A stretch of 47,936 nt of DNA, taken from the NCBI GenBank assembly GCA_050736615.1, contig JBOHWL010000211.1:1-47936 (forward strand), read 5' to 3'. A model generated the notes under the pieces. It was not told the DNA's origin, searched no databases, and saw nothing but the letters and a program-made list of their open reading frames with translations. This stretch comes from JBOHWJ01 sp050736615. Lineage in GTDB: Bacteria > Desulfobacterota > Binatia > Binatales > Binataceae. Below are positions 16,718 through 24,575 of this stretch, in pieces; position 1 is the stretch's first letter; each line of letters begins with the position of its first letter. The translations under genes and the position numbers were made by a program.

Positions 16718-18139
16718 TTATTGACTGGCCGAGGCGCTGGCGAGGCCGGAATCTTCGTTGCGCGCCAGCACCGTCTTATATTTGCTCCAATGCTCGAGGA
16801 TACTGATGGCCTTTTCAAGCTGCACATCCTTTTCCGGCTTGCCCGGCTCAGCCTTGGTCTGTGGTCCCGCGGAGGGTTGACCGTTGGATTTGGCGGGCGC
16901 CACACCGTTGTTCGATTTGGCAGGCTGCTTCTGGTTGTTCTTGAAATGGTGCAACAGATCGCTTTCGCGAATTTCCTCACCCTGATCAATCGTGGTGCCC
17001 TGTTCCTGCTCGAGCATCGCCAGCGTCAGCTTGGGCGGTTCGACCACCACATCAGGGGTGATGCCGACGGCCTGAATCGAACGGCCATTGGGGGTGTAAT
17101 AGCGCGCGGTCGTGAGGCGCAACGCCGAATTGTTGTCGAGCGGCAGAATGGTCTGCACGGAGCCTTTGCCGAAGGTTTGCGTGCCTTCGATGATCGCGCG
17201 GCGATGGTCCTGGAGGGCGCCGGAAACGATTTCGCTCGCGCTGGCGCTGCCGCCGTTCACCAGCACCACCATCGGGTAGTCATGGAAATCCTTCTTCTTG
17301 TGAGCGAAGAACTTCTGCTGCTGGCTTTCCGAACGACCCTGGGTATAAACAATCAGGCCCCCGTCGATAAAGTTGTCGGAAACCGAGACCGCCTGATTCA
17401 GCAACCCGCCGGGATTATCCCGCAGATCGAGCACCAGCCCCTTAATGTGGCCGTGGTCGCGCTTGCGCAATTTGTCCAGCGCCTTATCGAGGTCGGCGTT
17501 GGTGCCGTCCTGAAAGGTCGTGATGCGGACGTAGCCATAGCCGTCCTTCAGGGGTTTGGCCTTAACTGATTTAATCTTGATCACGGCACGTTCGATCGCG
17601 ACGGTGAAAAGGTCGGGGATGCCGTCGCGATGAATGGTCAGATGAATCTTGCTGCCCTTGGGCCCCCGCATCATCTTGACCGCGTCGGTCAGGGTCATGC
17701 CCTTGGTAAAATCGTTGTTGATCTTGATGATTTGGTCGCCGGCCTTGATCCCGGCGCGATAGGCGGGCGTGCCATCGATCGGAGCCACCACGGTGAGCAC
17801 ATCATTGCGCATCGTGATCTCGATGCCCAAGCCGCCGAAACTGCCGCGCGTCTCTACCTCGAGGTCGCGGTAGAGATCGGGCGTGAGATAGGCGCTGTGC
17901 GGATCAAGCGAGGCCAGCATGCCGGTGATGGCGCCGTTGATGAGCTGCTTGGTCGAGACCGGCTCGACATAATTTTTCTGCACAATCGCAAGCACGTTGG
18001 CGAAGGTCTGCAGCTCCTGGTAGGTGTCGTCGGGGAGCGCTTGCGCCCGTTGCACGGCGAGATCGCCAATCACCACCAAACATACGACCAGCGCAATCGC
18101 CATGGCCACAAACAATCGGTTTCGTTTTTTCGATGACAT
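16718..18139 (-). CDS. Carboxy-terminal processing peptidase (S41)
   Basis: 473 residues. A signal anchor (about 9-30) sends it to the periplasm. A helical region (40-95) is followed by a PDZ domain (about 105-190: GGLGIEI, APIDGTPAYRAGIKAGDQIIKIN) and the S41 protease core: GYVRITTFQ, GLVLDLRDNPGGLLNQAVSVSDNF, NGGSASASEIVSGALQDHRRA with catalytic Ser300, and TFGKGSVQT with catalytic Lys325. The 25-residue spacing equals that of known family members. The C-terminal 90 residues are low-complexity (Lys/Pro/Gln-rich). CtpA-type enzymes trim C-termini of envelope proteins and regulate wall hydrolases. Neighbours are lgt and tlpA, also envelope maturation genes. Confidence 0.96.
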   Translation of the reverse strand: MSSKKRNRLFVAMAIALVVCLVVIGDLAVQRAQALPDDTYQELQTFANVLAIVQKNYVEPVSTKQLINGAITGMLASLDPHSAYLTPDLYRDLEVETRGSFGGLGIEITMRNDVLTVVAPIDGTPAYRAGIKAGDQIIKINNDFTKGMTLTDAVKMMRGPKGSKIHLTIHRDGIPDLFTVAIERAVIKIKSVKAKPLKDGYGYVRITTFQDGTNADLDKALDKLRKRDHGHIKGLVLDLRDNPGGLLNQAVSVSDNFIDGGLIVYTQGRSESQQQKFFAHKKKDFHDYPMVVLVNGGSASASEIVSGALQDHRRAIIEGTQTFGKGSVQTILPLDNNSALRLTTARYYTPNGRSIQAVGITPDVVVEPPKLTLAMLEQEQGTTIDQGEEIRESDLLHHFKNNQKQPAKSNNGVAPAKSNGQPSAGPQTKAEPGKPEKDVQLEKAISILEHWSKYKTVLARNEDSGLASASASQ

Positions 18140-18213
18140 CCCGGGTCCGCCTGCTTAATTAAAGCGCCGAGGCCGTAGGACCGGCCGCGCAAATCTCCTT
18201 GAAATTATCGATC

Positions 18214-18822
18214 TCAGCCTGTTTTTGAATTGACCAATTCCTGCAACGCGTCACGAATTCCGGCATTCGACCAGTCGTAGGGACCGATATGATGGGCGAC
18301 GATGCGGCCCTGCTGGTCGATGATGAACGTTTCCGGGATGCCACTGACGTTGTACGCCTCGCCCACGGCATTTTTGGGGTCAAGCAATACCGTAAAGTTG
18401 AAACCGTTACGCTTCAAGTAGGGCGCGACCGCACGCGCCCCGTCCGTATCCTGGCTGACTGCCAGGATGACGATGTCATGGTCGTTGTGAAATTCCTTAT
18501 ACAACGACTCGATTGATGGCATTTCCTCGCGGCAGGGCGGGCACCAAGTCGCCCAGATGTTGAGAAATACGACCTTACCGCGCAGCGAGGAGAGCGAAAT
18601 CGTCTGGCCCCGCATGTCCGTCAGCGTAAAGCCGGGCGCCATTTTGCCCGCCGGCACCGGCGGCGTGTCGGCCCTGGTCAGGCCGGGTTGACTGGCCAGC
18701 GCAACGTCGGGTGCCGGGTTATCGGCGCCCCCTCCGGGCCATTGCACATACACTATCAGCCCCAGCGCCAGCAACAGGATTACGACGGCGGCGCTGGAAA
18801 GAATCTTGGCGCTGCGCCCCAT
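18214..18822 (-). CDS. TlpA-like membrane-anchored thioredoxin
   Basis: 202 residues. An N-terminal anchor (8-27) is followed by a Pro-rich linker and a TlpA/ResA thioredoxin domain (about 60-195): APGFTLTDMRGQTISLSSLRGKVVFLNIWATWCPPCREEMPS has the redox motif WCPPC, and the cis-Pro lies in SGIPETFIIDQQG. It reduces disulfides outside the cytoplasm, often for cytochrome c maturation. Its ATG directly follows the lgt stop codon without a gap, which indicates one operon. Confidence 0.95.
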   Translation of the reverse strand: MGRSAKILSSAAVVILLLALGLIVYVQWPGGGADNPAPDVALASQPGLTRADTPPVPAGKMAPGFTLTDMRGQTISLSSLRGKVVFLNIWATWCPPCREEMPSIESLYKEFHNDHDIVILAVSQDTDGARAVAPYLKRNGFNFTVLLDPKNAVGEAYNVSGIPETFIIDQQGRIVAHHIGPYDWSNAGIRDALQELVNSKTG

Positions 18823-19659
18823 CTACGCTCTCATGGCCTCCTTCATTGCGGCCGCCGGCTTGCGCTCGGATGACCAGTACCAGGCCGCCGCTCCGGCGAT
18901 CATCAACACGATTGAGACCAGTTGTGCCTGACTAAGTCCCCACACTATACGCGGGTTTATCCGCACGAATTCGACCAGAAAACGCTCCAGTCCTTCAAGC
19001 ATCAGGTACAAATAGAAAATCCGGCCATCAATTTTGATCTTCTTGCGGAGTGACCATAACACGCAGAAAATGATCACGTACAGAATCGATTCGTAAATTG
19101 GCGTCGGCTGCACCCGCACGCCCGGATAAAAGCCTGACACTAACTGGTTGTGGGCGTTAAGCTTGAGCACCGATTGCCCGTTCCAGCCGACAATCGCATG
19201 CGGAAATGCCATTGCCCACGGCAGTTTCGACGGCAGTCCCCAATCGCCATCGCCCGACAACAAACATCCCATGCGGCCAAAGGCCTGCCCCAGGATTAGC
19301 GCTGGCGCGCACATATCGGCGATTTTGAGAAAGCCGACCCGGAAATAGCGCGCGACCAGCCAGCCCGCGAACACCCCGCCGATAAAGCCGCCGTACCATA
19401 CGAAACCGGCGCCGGAGAAGATGATCGTGAGGGGATGCGCCGCGTAAGCCGGCCAATCGTTGAGCACGTCGAGCAGGCGCGCACCGACCAGCCCGCCAAT
19501 CGCGCACCATACCACCAGCGCGGTGGCCATATCGGTGCTATAGCCTTGTCGTTTGCATTCGCTCGATAGGACGATATCGCCGACGATAAAGCCCAGCGCC
19601 ATCATCAGGCCGTAACTGTAAACGGTAAGCGGCCCGATCCGTAGCAAAACAGGAATCAT
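18823..19659 (-). CDS. lgt: Prolipoprotein diacylglyceryl transferase
   Basis: 278 residues from ATG 19659; the frame extends to 19707, but MIPVLLRIGPLTVYSYGLM is the usual family start. An integral inner-membrane enzyme with about seven hydrophobic helices. Conserved parts: YGLMMALGFIVG, GLVGARLLDVL, GGFVWYGGFIGG-like FVWYGGFIGGVFAGW, and the signature GQAFGRMGCLLSGDGDWG; VQPTPIYESILY is the C-terminal conserved loop. It transfers diacylglycerol from phosphatidylglycerol to the lipobox Cys of prolipoproteins, the first step of lipoprotein maturation. First gene of the run with tlpA; divergent from dtd with a 105-bp shared promoter region. Confidence 0.97.
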   Translation of the reverse strand: MIPVLLRIGPLTVYSYGLMMALGFIVGDIVLSSECKRQGYSTDMATALVVWCAIGGLVGARLLDVLNDWPAYAAHPLTIIFSGAGFVWYGGFIGGVFAGWLVARYFRVGFLKIADMCAPALILGQAFGRMGCLLSGDGDWGLPSKLPWAMAFPHAIVGWNGQSVLKLNAHNQLVSGFYPGVRVQPTPIYESILYVIIFCVLWSLRKKIKIDGRIFYLYLMLEGLERFLVEFVRINPRIVWGLSQAQLVSIVLMIAGAAAWYWSSERKPAAAMKEAMRA

Positions 19660-19764
19660 ATGCCTCGATGCCAACCTATCGCACGGCGCCTTTGTACGCG
19701 AGACCACTCATCCGTGCGCCGCACATCTTTGCGAAAACGCAAGCTGAAATTATAAGACGCGTTT

Positions 19765-20208
19765 ATGAGGGCAGTTGTTCAACGTGTCAGCGGCGCGGCG
19801 GTTACCGTCGAAGGACGTGTCACCGGACAAATCGGCCGTGGCTTCCTGGTCCTGCTCGGGGTCGCGCGCGAGGACACGCCGGCCGACGCCGAATTTCTGG
19901 TCGATCGCATCGTTGGAATGCGGGTTTTCGCGGATAGTGGCGGCAAGATGAACCTGGCGCTCGGCGCGATCGGCGGTGAATTGCTGGTGGTGCCGCAATT
20001 CACCTTGCACGCCGACACCAGCCAGCGTCGCCCGTCCTTCATCGCCGCAGCGCCGCCCGCCGATGCGCGCAAGCTCTATGAGAGCTTCCTCTCGCTCGCC
20101 CGTCAGCGCGGTGTTAAGGTGGAGCAGGGTCAATTCGGCGCTCACATGCGGGTTGAGCTGGTCAACGACGGCCCCGTAACCATCATTCTCGATAGCCGAA
20201 GCGGTTAA
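19765..20208 (+). CDS. dtd: D-aminoacyl-tRNA deacylase
   Basis: 147 residues, normal for the family. MRAVVQRVSGAAVTVEGRVTGQIGRGFLVLLGV is the standard start. The enzyme removes D-amino acids (and glycine) mischarged to tRNA. The second signature NDGPVTIIL is intact. The first, usually SQFTL at residues 77-81, reads PQFTL here: Ser77 is replaced by Pro. The rest of the pocket (DTSQRRPSF) is conserved. It begins a short operon with the DUF1285 gene (5-bp gap) and trmL, linking tRNA quality control and modification. Confidence 0.96.
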   Translation: MRAVVQRVSGAAVTVEGRVTGQIGRGFLVLLGVAREDTPADAEFLVDRIVGMRVFADSGGKMNLALGAIGGELLVVPQFTLHADTSQRRPSFIAAAPPADARKLYESFLSLARQRGVKVEQGQFGAHMRVELVNDGPVTIILDSRSG

Positions 20209-20213
20209 TTATC

Positions 20214-20705
20214 ATGGCACGCGCGGGGTTTTATGCTGTTGAATCCGGCAAGATTTCCTTCCGGCGCGACGGCAATTGGTACAGCGATGATGAGCGCATA
20301 GATAATTCACGTATCGCGCTGTTGTTCAGCCAAAGTATCCGTCGCAATCCCGATGGCGGCTACTATCTGCAAGTGGCCGAGGAGCGCGCGCCGATCACGG
20401 TCGAGGATACTCCATACGTGGTCAAGTCGGTCGAGGACGATGCGCAGGGCCTCGGGCTGGTGCTCAACGACGACCAACGCGAGCGGCTCGACCCGGCCAC
20501 TCTCGAAGTGGCGCCCGATAATGTCCTGTATTGCCGGGTTAAGCATGGAGAGTTCCGCGCGCGTTTCCTGCGCAATGCCTACTACCATTTGAGCGCGCGC
20601 TTCCTTAGCGACGAGGCCGGCGGCTTCGCGATCATGATCGACGGCCGGCGCTATCCCATCCGTGCGAAGCCCGCGGCGGCTGGGGAAAAAGACGCCGCAT
20701 CGTGA
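20214..20705 (+). CDS. DUF1285-type protein
   Basis: 163 residues. The pattern ISFRRDGNWYSDDERIDNSRIALLFSQSIRR, GGYYLQVAEERAPITVEDTPYVV and LDPATLEVAPDNVLYCRVKHGEFRARFLRNAYYHL is that of DUF1285 or a close relative, small cytoplasmic proteins of unknown function. No membrane segment or catalytic motif is visible. It lies between dtd and trmL and overlaps the trmL start by 4 bp (GTGA), so it is translated with two tRNA enzymes. A role connected with tRNA is possible but is inference from position only. Confidence 0.8.
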   Translation: MARAGFYAVESGKISFRRDGNWYSDDERIDNSRIALLFSQSIRRNPDGGYYLQVAEERAPITVEDTPYVVKSVEDDAQGLGLVLNDDQRERLDPATLEVAPDNVLYCRVKHGEFRARFLRNAYYHLSARFLSDEAGGFAIMIDGRRYPIRAKPAAAGEKDAAS

Positions 20706-21196
20706 AGCCAACCGCAGGCGAGCCGGCCTTGCATATCGTGCTCGTGCGGCCGGAAATTCCGCAAAATTCAGGTTCGATCGGGCGTTTGGCGGCCGCTACC
20801 AGGACGCGCCTGCATCTGGTCGGGCCATTGGGGTTTTCGTTGGCCGACCGTTACCTCAAACGCGCCGGCCTGGATTACTGGCCGTTGGTGGACCTGCGCA
20901 CCTATGCGGACTGGGAGACGTTCGACCGTCTATCCGATGCAGGTGGCAGCCGTTGCAAATATTTTTCCACCCACGCCCGCAACAACTATCTGCAGGCGGA
21001 TTATCGGCGCGGCGATTGGTTGGTTTTCGGCAGCGAAACCCAGGGATTAGGTGCCGAGTTTTTGCTTCCGCGCGCGGCCGATTCGTATCGCATTCCGATC
21101 TTCGAGCCGGGCGTGCGCAGTCTCAACCTGGCCAACGCGGTCTCGATCGTAGTGTACGAAGCCCTGCGTCAGATCGGGCTGCTGGCGGAAAGCTAA
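20702..21196 (+). CDS. trmL: tRNA (cytidine/uridine-34 2'-O)-methyltransferase
   Basis: 164 residues, GTG start overlapping the upstream stop. SPOUT-class knot methyltransferase: LHIVLVRPEIPQNSGSIGRLAAATRTRLHLVGPLGF, LKRAGLDYWPLV, WLVFGSETQGLG and the C-terminal knot IPIFEPGVRSLNLANAVSIVVYEALRQ. It methylates the ribose of the wobble base in tRNA-Leu isoacceptors. Family members have RSLNLSNAVAI; here LAN replaces LSN, a mild variation. Last gene of the dtd operon. Confidence 0.95.
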   Translation: MKPTAGEPALHIVLVRPEIPQNSGSIGRLAAATRTRLHLVGPLGFSLADRYLKRAGLDYWPLVDLRTYADWETFDRLSDAGGSRCKYFSTHARNNYLQADYRRGDWLVFGSETQGLGAEFLLPRAADSYRIPIFEPGVRSLNLANAVSIVVYEALRQIGLLAES

Positions 21197-21243
21197 GCGG
21201 TTTGCCAAATCCGTAGCCGTTTCGTTTTCGTAAGAACTGTCGT

Positions 21244-21249
21244 TATAAT
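21244..21249 (+). promoter_or_regulatory. Perfect -10 box (TATAAT) close to the antitoxin start
   Basis: TATAAT ends 6 bp before the ATG at 21256, so transcription would begin at or next to the start codon. No clear -35 box and no Shine-Dalgarno sequence are seen, which suggests a leaderless transcript. Confidence 0.5.
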
Positions 21250-21255
21250 GAGTGT

Positions 21256-21480
21256 ATGCTCGCGGTCAAAGTCATCACGGTGAGAAATTCGGCTGGAATT
21301 GTCCTGCCGAAGGAAGTACTCGCACGACTGCACGTAAAAAAGGCCGATCATCTGTCTCTGATCGAAACCGCTAACGGCTACGAACTGGTGCCATACGACC
21401 CTGAATTTCAGCGCCAAATGGAGGTGGCCGAAGAAGGGGTACGCCGTTTCCGCAACGCTTTGCGCGAACTTGCCAAATAA
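21256..21480 (+). CDS. AbrB/MazE-type antitoxin
   Basis: 74 residues. The N-terminal swapped-hairpin AbrB domain is clear: VKVITVRNSAGIVLPKEVLARLHVKKADHLSLIETANGYELVPYD. The C-terminal half is a helix (FQRQMEVAEEGVRRFRNALREL) that would wrap around the toxin. Such proteins autoregulate their operon and neutralise the partner. The toxin gene follows after 8 bp but is frameshifted. Promoter and start codon are nearly adjacent, so translation may be leaderless. Confidence 0.9.
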   Translation: MLAVKVITVRNSAGIVLPKEVLARLHVKKADHLSLIETANGYELVPYDPEFQRQMEVAEEGVRRFRNALRELAK

Positions 21481-21488
21481 CCTCGCGG

Positions 21489-21906
21489 ATGACTTCAAAG
21501 GAGCCGGTATGGCTCGACGCGAATGTTGTCCGCGCGGTCCGACAGCGCCTCATTAACGAGCACGGCGGGCTCCACGGCATCCGCGACGCCGGTCTTTTGG
21601 ACTCCGCCTTGGCGCGCCCGCGGAATCTTTTCGCATACGGACGGCGCGACCTTTTCGTCCTCGCTGCCGGTTACGCATTTGGTCTCGCGCAATCACCCGT
21701 TTAATGACGGCAACAAACGGATAGCGTTTATGGCTGCTTATATCTTTTTAGTGCGTAACTGCTATCAGCCAGAAATGGAGGAGACCGAGACCGTTCTCCA
21801 GATCAACGCGTTGGCGGCCGGAGGGCTAAGCGAGGAAGAACTGGGTCAATGGTTAAGACGCAGCAGCCGCCCGCTGAGATCGCCCACACGTCAAAGGTTT
21901 TCATAA
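21489..21906 (+). pseudogene. Doc-type (Fic fold) toxin, frameshifted
   Basis: Two frames together give one Doc protein of about 138 residues. The first (ATG 21489) reads VWLDANVVRAVRQRLINEHGG, IRDAGLLDSALARPRNLFAYG, LAAGYAFGLAQSPV and ends at 21704; the second continues with NHPFNDGNKRIAFMAAYIFL, the Fic active-site motif HPFNDGNKR. The shift is at about 21690, where the expected GLARNHPF is broken by one extra or two missing bases. Doc enzymes phosphorylate EF-Tu and arrest translation. As read, no full toxin is made; decay, a sequencing error or a programmed shift are all possible. Confidence 0.85.
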
Positions 21907-21948
21907 TTCTATTTGCCGTTCGCGATGTGCCAGTCGGCGTAAAGATAA

Positions 21949-21987
21949 ACGGCGCAGGGAGGAAAGCTCCCCCCCGCCCCGCGCCGT
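21949..21987. terminator. Bidirectional terminator between doc and the FBP aldolase/phosphatase gene
   Basis: Arms acggcgc / gcgccgt with a G-rich/C-rich interior that extends the stem. Reading on the minus strand, the hairpin is followed by tttatcttta, a reasonable T-rich tract, so it serves the leftward gene 43 bp upstream best. Confidence 0.6.
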
Positions 21988-22029
21988 GGTCAGTCGTTAT
22001 GGCCGTGCGCGGTTAGCGCACCGCTCGAG

Positions 22030-23178
22030 TCAGGCCGCCTTTTTCTTGCGGCCATTGCCATTGGTGGTCGCCTGCGGCTCCTTGCGCACAATAAACCGCT
22101 TGTCGAGCTGGCCCATTTTCTCGACGACGCCGCCGTATTCGAGTTCCGTATAAGGCAGCATCGCAGGACCCGAGAACCCTTGCGCGCGAATTTCCGCCGC
22201 CTTGGCCGAGACGTTGTTGCGCACCCAATCCCAGAACGGATGATCGAAGACGTCGACCGGTTCGGTGAATTTGCCTTCGTGTACGCAAAACGCCGCGCAA
22301 CTCACGATCGGTGGGCCGTCAAAAAACGAAATCGCCGAGTTCTGCTTTGCCGGCATCAAGGGCCCGTGATGGCTGCCGCGCATCGTCCCAGCCACGTAAT
22401 GGCCGATGCGGAAGGGCGACAGCACTTCGCCCGTGGCGGGGAAGTTGCCCTGCGTGCGCACCAGGCAAACCGGATCGTCCTTGCCGGTGTACGTGCCCGC
22501 AATATTGTGCAGGCGCGAGGTTGAAACCGCCGCCGCGATATCATTGTTGGCGCGACTGCGAATCGATTCGACCACAAAGCGCTCATTGTCGCGCAGCAGG
22601 CAGGCGATATCGTAGAGTTCCTCGGGCGCGTTCAGTTCGATCACGCGATCGCCCTCGGTGTGATTCACGTCCATGATGGTGAAGGTGAAGCCCTTGGCCA
22701 TCTTGGGCGACAGCAGCAGTCCCGCGCAGTGCATCGGGTCGGTGAAGGCGAGATAGAGTGGCAGGTTGTAGGCGCCCGGGTCGGTCTTGTCGGCGGCAAA
22801 GAACAGGAATGGCTCGTTAGGGCGCTCTTCAAATTCGATTTCGCAGGAGGCGGGCCCCAATCCGCGCACGTTGCCGGAAAAGGCATCTTTGAGCAAATCC
22901 TGGCCGGCGCCGTAAAGACCCTGTTCGCGGGCCACCTTGGTCCCCGTCATAAAGGCGTCCCACGCCAATTCATGCACCCGCGAGTCGTTGACGCCGCGTT
23001 CGTGCGCCATCAGCAGGGCAACATCGTCACCGGTTGAGCTGACGAATAAGTCGAGCAGTAATTTCTTGCCCTTTTCCCGTACGAACTGTTCGACGGTTTG
23101 CTTCAGTTTGGCGCTGGGTCTGATGTGTCCGCCGATCGATCCCACGTCGGCCTTGATAACTGAGATTGTGGTTTTCAT
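22030..23178 (-). CDS. Fructose-1,6-bisphosphate aldolase/phosphatase (archaeal type)
   Basis: 382 residues. Bifunctional FBPA/P that joins DHAP and glyceraldehyde-3-phosphate and dephosphorylates the product to fructose-6-phosphate, a one-way gluconeogenic enzyme. Conserved: TTISVIKADVGSIGGH at the start with metal-binding Asp11, DLFVSSTGDD, HCAGLLLSPKM, TFTIMDVNHTEGD, and YTGKDDP, in which Tyr230 and Lys233 match the Tyr/Schiff-base Lys pair of the characterised enzymes (229 and 232). GHYVAGTMRGSHHGPLMP is the following family signature. The family is typical of archaea and deep bacterial lineages; it supports gluconeogenic growth on the aromatic or short acids suggested by other genes. A strong hairpin follows the stop. 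Confidence 0.96.
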   Translation of the reverse strand: MKTTISVIKADVGSIGGHIRPSAKLKQTVEQFVREKGKKLLLDLFVSSTGDDVALLMAHERGVNDSRVHELAWDAFMTGTKVAREQGLYGAGQDLLKDAFSGNVRGLGPASCEIEFEERPNEPFLFFAADKTDPGAYNLPLYLAFTDPMHCAGLLLSPKMAKGFTFTIMDVNHTEGDRVIELNAPEELYDIACLLRDNERFVVESIRSRANNDIAAAVSTSRLHNIAGTYTGKDDPVCLVRTQGNFPATGEVLSPFRIGHYVAGTMRGSHHGPLMPAKQNSAISFFDGPPIVSCAAFCVHEGKFTEPVDVFDHPFWDWVRNNVSAKAAEIRAQGFSGPAMLPYTELEYGGVVEKMGQLDKRFIVRKEPQATTNGNGRKKKAA

Positions 23179-23287
23179 GCTGTTGCCTCCAAGCCGGCTC
23201 GAGCTGGTTGGTTGAGCCTCCCCCGCTTGTGATTATTTCGTCCACGCATCCAGCGCACCCACGTCATAGCTTTTTTCAATCGGCCCA

Positions 23288-23545
23288 CTAATGTCCGCGC
23301 ACCGCACAGGTGCCGCAGCCGCCACATTGTCCGGCGGGCTTCTTCCGGACGCCGATCGCATAACCCTCGGCTTCGAGTTCGGCCGCGGTGATCCATTCCA
23401 GCGGCGTGCCGATGACGGTGTCGCAATGCACGCAATGGCGCCGTTCCGCGGCGCTGTCATAGTCGAGATAAGTGAGCACGATTCGCTCACATTGACCGCA
23501 TCGCGCGGTCGGAAAGGACGCTGAGCCGGATGCCGTTTCGCTCAT
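23288..23545 (-). CDS. Small multi-Cys zinc-ribbon protein
   Basis: 85 residues from ATG 23545; the frame opens at 23695, but the upstream part overlaps the promoter side of the divergent gene. Cys pairs CGQC (about 16-19) and CVHC (37-40) make a zinc ribbon; the C-terminus has a second cluster CGGCGTCAVRGH. The centre is acidic (EWITAAELEAEG). No family name recognised. It is 110 bp upstream of the FBP aldolase/phosphatase on the same strand and divergent from a conserved hypothetical gene. Function unknown; metal binding is inferred from the Cys pattern. Confidence 0.7.
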   Translation of the reverse strand: MSETASGSASFPTARCGQCERIVLTYLDYDSAAERRHCVHCDTVIGTPLEWITAAELEAEGYAIGVRKKPAGQCGGCGTCAVRGH

Positions 23546-23688
23546 AACGCTGAGTCTTTTATAGTAGCCCCCGCTATTCAGGCAAATCAAACCGCCATAC
23601 TTTATGGCAATTATCTGATTTACGCCCGACCACGGGCAAGCTCCGCCCGGTGCGAATTGTCTATACAATGCCATCGGACTATCCATAA

Positions 23689-24468
23689 ATGTCAAATGTT
23701 ACGGAATCTCACACCGGATCCGCCGAAACCCTCGCGCGGCGCATCGACGGCCATCAACTGACCGCCATTGACACCGGCATCTGGCGCTTGGTCCTCAGCC
23801 AGTTGACCCCGTTTCGCGCGCGCGTCGGATGGTTCTATCTCGCCGTCACGCTGGCGCCTGCGGACAGTGAATCGTCGCTCTCGCCGCTGATGGAGGGAAT
23901 TGTTAGCGGGGGCGGCCGGGGCGTAAGGCCGTGGTTCGAATGCCGCCTGTTTCCCATGGTGAAGGCCGCCGGCGGCGATATCAACACGCGCGCGCTTGGT
24001 CTGGAAGCGGGTCTAGTCGATTTGCTCGGCGCATTGGTGCCGGACGGCGGACATATGATGGTGGACTACGAAACATCGGGGCAGGCCGATACGCACGCGG
24101 AACTGCTGCTGGGCGTACCGCCGCTGGCGACCTATCTGGGCGCGCTGATGTTTGACGCTGGCTTTCGCGGCGAATTAAAGGACTGGTATTTTTCCGAGGG
24201 CGGCCATGAAGGTCCGCGCAAGCTCCAGGCCAATAAGTCACCCAGTCCAAAAGCCGCCGCCGCCGCCATGCGTAATCATCTCACCACTTTGCGCACGTTC
24301 GTGAAGCGTTCCGGACCCGCACCTCAGCTCAGCACCGACATCTTCGCGCGGGCGGTCGCGCGCGCCCGCTCGCTGTTGCGCGAATACGGCACCGGGCCGA
24401 GCCATCATGGAGCCGAGCACACTAGGCGGAGGCGCAGCCTAAGCGAGCATGCCAGTGTAACGAAGTGA
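23689..24468 (+). CDS. Conserved hypothetical protein, possibly DUF1122-like
   Basis: 259 residues. The first 235 look like a conserved alpha/beta protein: WRLVLSQLTPFRARVGWFYLAVTLAP, PWFECRLFPMVKAAGG, LVPDGGHMMVDYETS, LGALMFDAGFRGELKDWYFSEGGHEGPRKLQANK. The WYFSEGGHEGPRKLQ stretch recalls DUF1122 proteins of archaea and bacteria, but I cannot confirm it. No membrane segment. The last 20 residues are Arg/Ser/His-rich and coincide with a copy of a dispersed intergenic repeat found elsewhere in the window, so the natural C-terminus was probably replaced. Divergent from the zinc-ribbon gene; short spacing (107 bp) to the next gene. Confidence 0.75.
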   Translation: MSNVTESHTGSAETLARRIDGHQLTAIDTGIWRLVLSQLTPFRARVGWFYLAVTLAPADSESSLSPLMEGIVSGGGRGVRPWFECRLFPMVKAAGGDINTRALGLEAGLVDLLGALVPDGGHMMVDYETSGQADTHAELLLGVPPLATYLGALMFDAGFRGELKDWYFSEGGHEGPRKLQANKSPSPKAAAAAMRNHLTTLRTFVKRSGPAPQLSTDIFARAVARARSLLREYGTGPSHHGAEHTRRRRSLSEHASVTK

Positions 24469-24545
24469 AAGGAGCAGGCGGGTCCGCGAGCCGCGTTCAG
24501 GGTAACGAGTCCGCGCGGTGCGTTAAAAAATTACGCGTGCCCCAG
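24420..24545 (-). repeat. Dispersed repeat, copy E (inverted, degenerate)
   Basis: Bases about 24455-24510 match the reverse complement of the repeat core at 43.4 kb over about 45 bp, including gagcaggcgggtccgcgag followed by c-gcgtt. It overlaps the 3' end of the preceding gene and supplies its tail and stop codon. Confidence 0.65.
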
Positions 24546-24575
24546 GTGCGGGAGTCCGTGAAAGGGAAAGCCGTC

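Noticed and set aside
16496..17569. 357-residue plus-strand ORF
   Set aside because: Antisense of the processing peptidase and the xseA start; no recognisable domain.
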